A stretch of DNA of 64,000 nt from assembly GCA_009664345.1 (NCBI GenBank), contig CP043547.1, forward strand, positions 1,984,001 to 2,048,000, in the 5' to 3' direction. Below are positions 61,456 to 64,000 of this stretch, piece after piece (position 1 is the first letter of the stretch; every line of letters begins with the position of its first letter). The notes under the pieces are model-generated. The model had not been told where the DNA came from, made no database searches, and saw only the letters and a program-made list of their open reading frames with translations. A program made the translations under genes and the position numbers. The stretch comes from Planctomycetales bacterium 10988. GTDB lineage: Bacteria; Planctomycetota; Planctomycetia; Pirellulales; Pb10988.

Positions 61456-61566
61456 TTTTCTTTTCACTTGTTCTTTGGAACTGCCTCTGGCAAAATGAAG
61501 AACAATCGACCTGCGCAAAATTGATTGATATTGAACACAATCATTCTCCCTCAAAAGCAAGAACTT

Positions 61567-62211
61567 ATGGCGACTCCCGATTGGCAACTCACCCGAGAAA
61601 TGTTTCTTTCCGCGGAGGAAGTTGAAAATCTCCTCTATGGACTGCGTTCTCGACTGGCAAGCATGCAAGGGGGAATGCAAGAAGTTGCTCGCTTGGAACA
61701 ATTGCTGATTGAAGGTTTGCTCTTTTCAGGCTTGCGGAATTCGGAATTTTGTCGTTTGAAACTGGCGGATACTTCCCTCGCCCACGGCAAGTCGGCCCTC
61801 GAAGTTCGCCACGCAAAAAAAGACAATCGAACAGTCTATCTCCCAACTCATGTCAACGACTTGATCGAGCGGTATATTTCACAAACCCGTCCGCGTTTCC
61901 TTCCCGAAACAATCGATCCCCATGACTTAGAACAACCGCTTCTCTTTCATGAACGCAAAAGGGCCTTCGACCGCACAACGCTATACCGTCGTGTCGTGCG
62001 GATTTTAAGTCAGTTCGGCTTGGAAGATCGGGCAAGCGTTCAGCTTCTGCGACATACTTATGGGTTCCTGGCTTATCAGCGATCCGGTGGTAATCTCCTG
62101 TTTGTTCAACGCCAATTGGGGCATGCTCACCCGATGATCACCTCGGTCTATGCCCAATTTGTCGAGGAATCGTACGCTCAACTTGCCGAAAGAGTCTTCC
62201 TCTCCAAATAG
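61567..62211 (+). CDS. Single-domain tyrosine recombinase
   Basis: Site-specific recombinase/integrase catalytic domain, 214 residues from the ATG at 61567. Active-site residues are R57 (SGLRNSEF), a Lys in the HAKK hairpin (84-85), R162 and H163 (VQLLRHTYG), H186 (QLGHAHP) and the nucleophile Y195 (SVYAQF). The first His of the HxLRH box is Gln (Q159). The N-terminal core-binding SAM-like domain of about 90 residues is missing, so either it is a minimal recombinase or an eroded one. It sits between asd and truA with no other mobile genes. Spacing H186 to Y195 is normal, so it may still cut DNA. Confidence 0.85.
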   Translation: MATPDWQLTREMFLSAEEVENLLYGLRSRLASMQGGMQEVARLEQLLIEGLLFSGLRNSEFCRLKLADTSLAHGKSALEVRHAKKDNRTVYLPTHVNDLIERYISQTRPRFLPETIDPHDLEQPLLFHERKRAFDRTTLYRRVVRILSQFGLEDRASVQLLRHTYGFLAYQRSGGNLLFVQRQLGHAHPMITSVYAQFVEESYAQLAERVFLSK

Positions 62212-62270
62212 AGATCGATCACCGCAAACCCTTTTTATATAGAAACTTAAGCATATAGCCAACTTACCCA

Positions 62271-63014
62271 ATGAACGAAGAACGCACCTACAAAATGACC
62301 TTGGCTTACGACGGGACGGACTTTGCCGGATGGCAGGTTCAGCCTGATCAGCCAACAATCCAAGGGGCCTTGCAAGCGGCTTTGAAAAGGATCACAGGTG
62401 AAGTGCGTTCCGTGATTGGCAGTGGCAGAACGGATGCCGGCGTTCATGCTTACGGCCAAGTGGCCAGCTTCCGAAGTTGTACCGAGATTCCTACCCGAAG
62501 GCTCCACCGTGCCCTAAATGCCCAGACCCCCGAGACGATTCAAATCTTGGAATTAGAACAAGTCGACTCCGAATTTCATGCCTTGGCAAGTGCGAAAAGG
62601 AAACGCTATCGCTACGTAATTCATGATGGCTCGCATCCAGATGTGTTTCATTTACGCACCAGTTGGCATATCCATCGTCGTTTAGACGACACTTTGATTC
62701 AGCAATCCGCTCAACTTTTGACGGGCACCCATGATTTCAGCAGTTTCGAAAGCCAGGGCGCTCCCCGAAAAACAAGTATCAGAACGGTTTACGATTTTCA
62801 AATTACCAGAGCAGGGGACTTCGTCTGGTTTGAGGTCGAAGCAAACGGCTTCCTCTATAATATGGTTCGTAGCTTGGTAGGAACGATCGAGAGAGTAGGG
62901 CGGGGAAAGGAAAGTATTGAATGGCCGTTTGAAGTGCTTCAAGCGAAAGACCGGAATGTCGCCGGTCCGACTGCGCCCGCTCAAGGTCTTTTTCTACTTT
63001 GGGTTCATTACTGA
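62271..63014 (+). CDS. truA: tRNA pseudouridine synthase A
   Basis: Forms pseudouridine at positions 38-40 of tRNA anticodon stems. The 247-residue protein has the family start KMTLAYDGTDFAGWQVQ, the catalytic Asp in GSGRTDAGVHA near residue 55, the helix RLHRALNAQTP, the segment FHALASAKRKRYRYV, and FLYNMVRSLVGTIERVGRG in the second half. Length is normal. It follows the recombinase by 59 bases on the same strand. Confidence 0.95.
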   Translation: MNEERTYKMTLAYDGTDFAGWQVQPDQPTIQGALQAALKRITGEVRSVIGSGRTDAGVHAYGQVASFRSCTEIPTRRLHRALNAQTPETIQILELEQVDSEFHALASAKRKRYRYVIHDGSHPDVFHLRTSWHIHRRLDDTLIQQSAQLLTGTHDFSSFESQGAPRKTSIRTVYDFQITRAGDFVWFEVEANGFLYNMVRSLVGTIERVGRGKESIEWPFEVLQAKDRNVAGPTAPAQGLFLLWVHY

Positions 63015-63228
63015 TATCATTTTGATCTTAACTTGGAATTGGAAACGTCAGAGAATCTTTCCCAATCCCCCAACACACAAAGCAGGGCATTCCTCAGAGT
63101 TTACGAAATCGCTTTCGTTGTCTTCACAGCTCGTGGTGATTAAAATAAATGTTTTGCCTGAGATAGAAATGACAATGCGTAAAGCCTGGCGAACTTTTGC
63201 GATGGCATGAGTAAAGGAGATCGTGCCC

Positions 63229-64000
63229 GTGGCTGAATATATTGGGTCCTATCGGGTCCTTCGAGTGCTGACGAGTGGGCAAACCAGCCAGATTTGTGCG
63301 GTGATCCATAATCAATCGGTGCAACGATTCGCGATTAAAAGGCTCTTGCCTGCGTGGCGAAAAGATCGATCGCAAGTGGCCGCTTTGAAGAAGGAATACA
63401 AAATCGCCAGCAGCCTTCAGCACCCTGGCGTCTTGAATATGTTCGAGTTCGATTATCACGACGGCTATCCTTATTTCGTAATGGAACTCTTTACAGCACC
63501 TACCTTTAAGGAAATTTTAGTTCATTCCTCAGTGACCGAACTTTCCGCGAGAATTCAACCGCTTCTCATTCAAGCGGCCGAGGCACTAAACCATCTGCAT
63601 GATCAAGGGTGGGTTCATCGCGATATCAAATCAGAAAATTATCTTTGCAATGATCAAGAGCGGGTCAAGCTGATCGACTTTGGAATTTCCATTGCCAAAC
63701 CGAAGGGGATTTTTAAGTTCTTCGGGGGCAAAACCAAGCCGCAAGGAACACGTAACTATATGTCACCAGAGCAGATACGCGGTGATTCCCTGGATGAGCG
63801 AGCCGACATTTACAGCTTCGGCTGCATGATGTTTGAAATGCTGACCGGCAATTTTCCATACAATGCCAGCGATCCGCAGGCCATTTTACGTTGCCATCTG
63901 AAGGACCCTGTGCCGATACTTCGATCATCGGAAATCGTTTTCAGTAAAGAACTTGAGAAGCTTGTCTATCGGATGCTGCAAAAGAAACGAGAGGCCCGGC
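63229..64000 (+). CDS. Eukaryotic-type Ser/Thr protein kinase, 3' end outside window
   Basis: Hanks-type kinase, at least 257 residues, running off the window. The GTG at 63229 has AGGAG nine bases upstream and is preferred over an in-frame GTG at 63223. The Gly-rich loop is poor (LTSGQTSQICAV), but the Lys in FAIKRLL, the Glu in the C-helix, HRDIKSENYL (catalytic loop), IDFGIS (DFG) and GTRNYMSPEQIRG (APE-like) are all present, followed by DIYSFGCMMFEML. It should be catalytically competent. Membrane or sensor parts, if any, would lie beyond the window. Such kinases are numerous in planctomycetes. Confidence 0.93.
   Translation, partial: MAEYIGSYRVLRVLTSGQTSQICAVIHNQSVQRFAIKRLLPAWRKDRSQVAALKKEYKIASSLQHPGVLNMFEFDYHDGYPYFVMELFTAPTFKEILVHSSVTELSARIQPLLIQAAEALNHLHDQGWVHRDIKSENYLCNDQERVKLIDFGISIAKPKGIFKFFGGKTKPQGTRNYMSPEQIRGDSLDERADIYSFGCMMFEMLTGNFPYNASDPQAILRCHLKDPVPILRSSEIVFSKELEKLVYRMLQKKREAR

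Noticed and set aside
62917-63210. 97-codon frame between truA and the kinase
   Set aside because: Two thirds lie in another frame of truA and the rest lacks coding character.

Overview
The window is a contiguous chromosomal stretch that fits a planctomycete, most likely of the Pirellulales. The evidence is family content: a two-copy TIGR03000-type protein, a signal-peptide outer-membrane barrel of the BBP2/OmpL type, a LacI-like/AraC hybrid regulator, a Gfo/Idh/MocA oxidoreductase of a variant subfamily, an exported PCMT-like methyltransferase, an ECF sigma factor beside a membrane partner, and a eukaryotic-type Ser/Thr kinase. KdsA, a Tat subunit and the barrel protein indicate a diderm envelope with Kdo. 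No rRNA, tRNA, CRISPR array, prophage or insertion sequence was found.

Layout. 0-7.6 kb is housekeeping: polA (5' end outside the window), coaE, rho, ribH, nusB, ftsY. 7.6-10.4 kb has two long non-coding stretches around a Cys-rich porin; the first holds a run of hairpins that may be an unnamed RNA, the second a near-perfect sigma-54 promoter and a structured leader before a PII gene. 10.4-18.9 kb is a nitrogen region: a PII protein with Phe instead of Tyr at position 51, then tatC and manA, then amtB, a normal Tyr51 PII and glnD. 18.9-24.8 kb carries a lipid-kinase-like gene, kdsA, a lipoprotein with a dead transglutaminase fold, a UPF0173 hydrolase, a Rieske ferredoxin and an HpcH/HpaI aldolase.

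24.8-35.1 kb is visibly richer in A+T than its flanks. It holds a divergent oxidoreductase/regulator pair and a tightly overlapping minus-strand operon: TPR-metallopeptidase, MazG-like protein, large membrane protein, then an ABC ATPase. 35-43 kb has a radical SAM protein, a HAD phosphatase, the exported PCMT and a metal-uptake operon whose permease is fused to a complete DtxR/MntR-like repressor; a 16-bp palindrome lies in front of the operon. 43-51 kb has the Gly/Ser-repeat TIGR03000 protein, an HTTM pair, and an agmatine-to-putrescine operon (aguB, aguA) that runs on into an iron-type binding lipoprotein and a HEAT-like protein.

51-64 kb has bioD, a GH57 enzyme, galT, an ECF sigma/membrane partner/inactive HtrA-like trio, an aminotransferase, a MOSC protein, asd, a single-domain tyrosine recombinase just after a nested inverted repeat, truA, and a Ser/Thr kinase cut by the window end.

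The strongest leads for something undescribed are the overlapping TPR-peptidase/MazG/GATase-like/ABC operon, the permease-repressor fusion with its nearby palindrome, the Phe51 PII with its sigma-54 promoter and structured leader, and the ECF/pseudo-HtrA trio. All statements rest on reading the sequence and family knowledge; no database search was possible.
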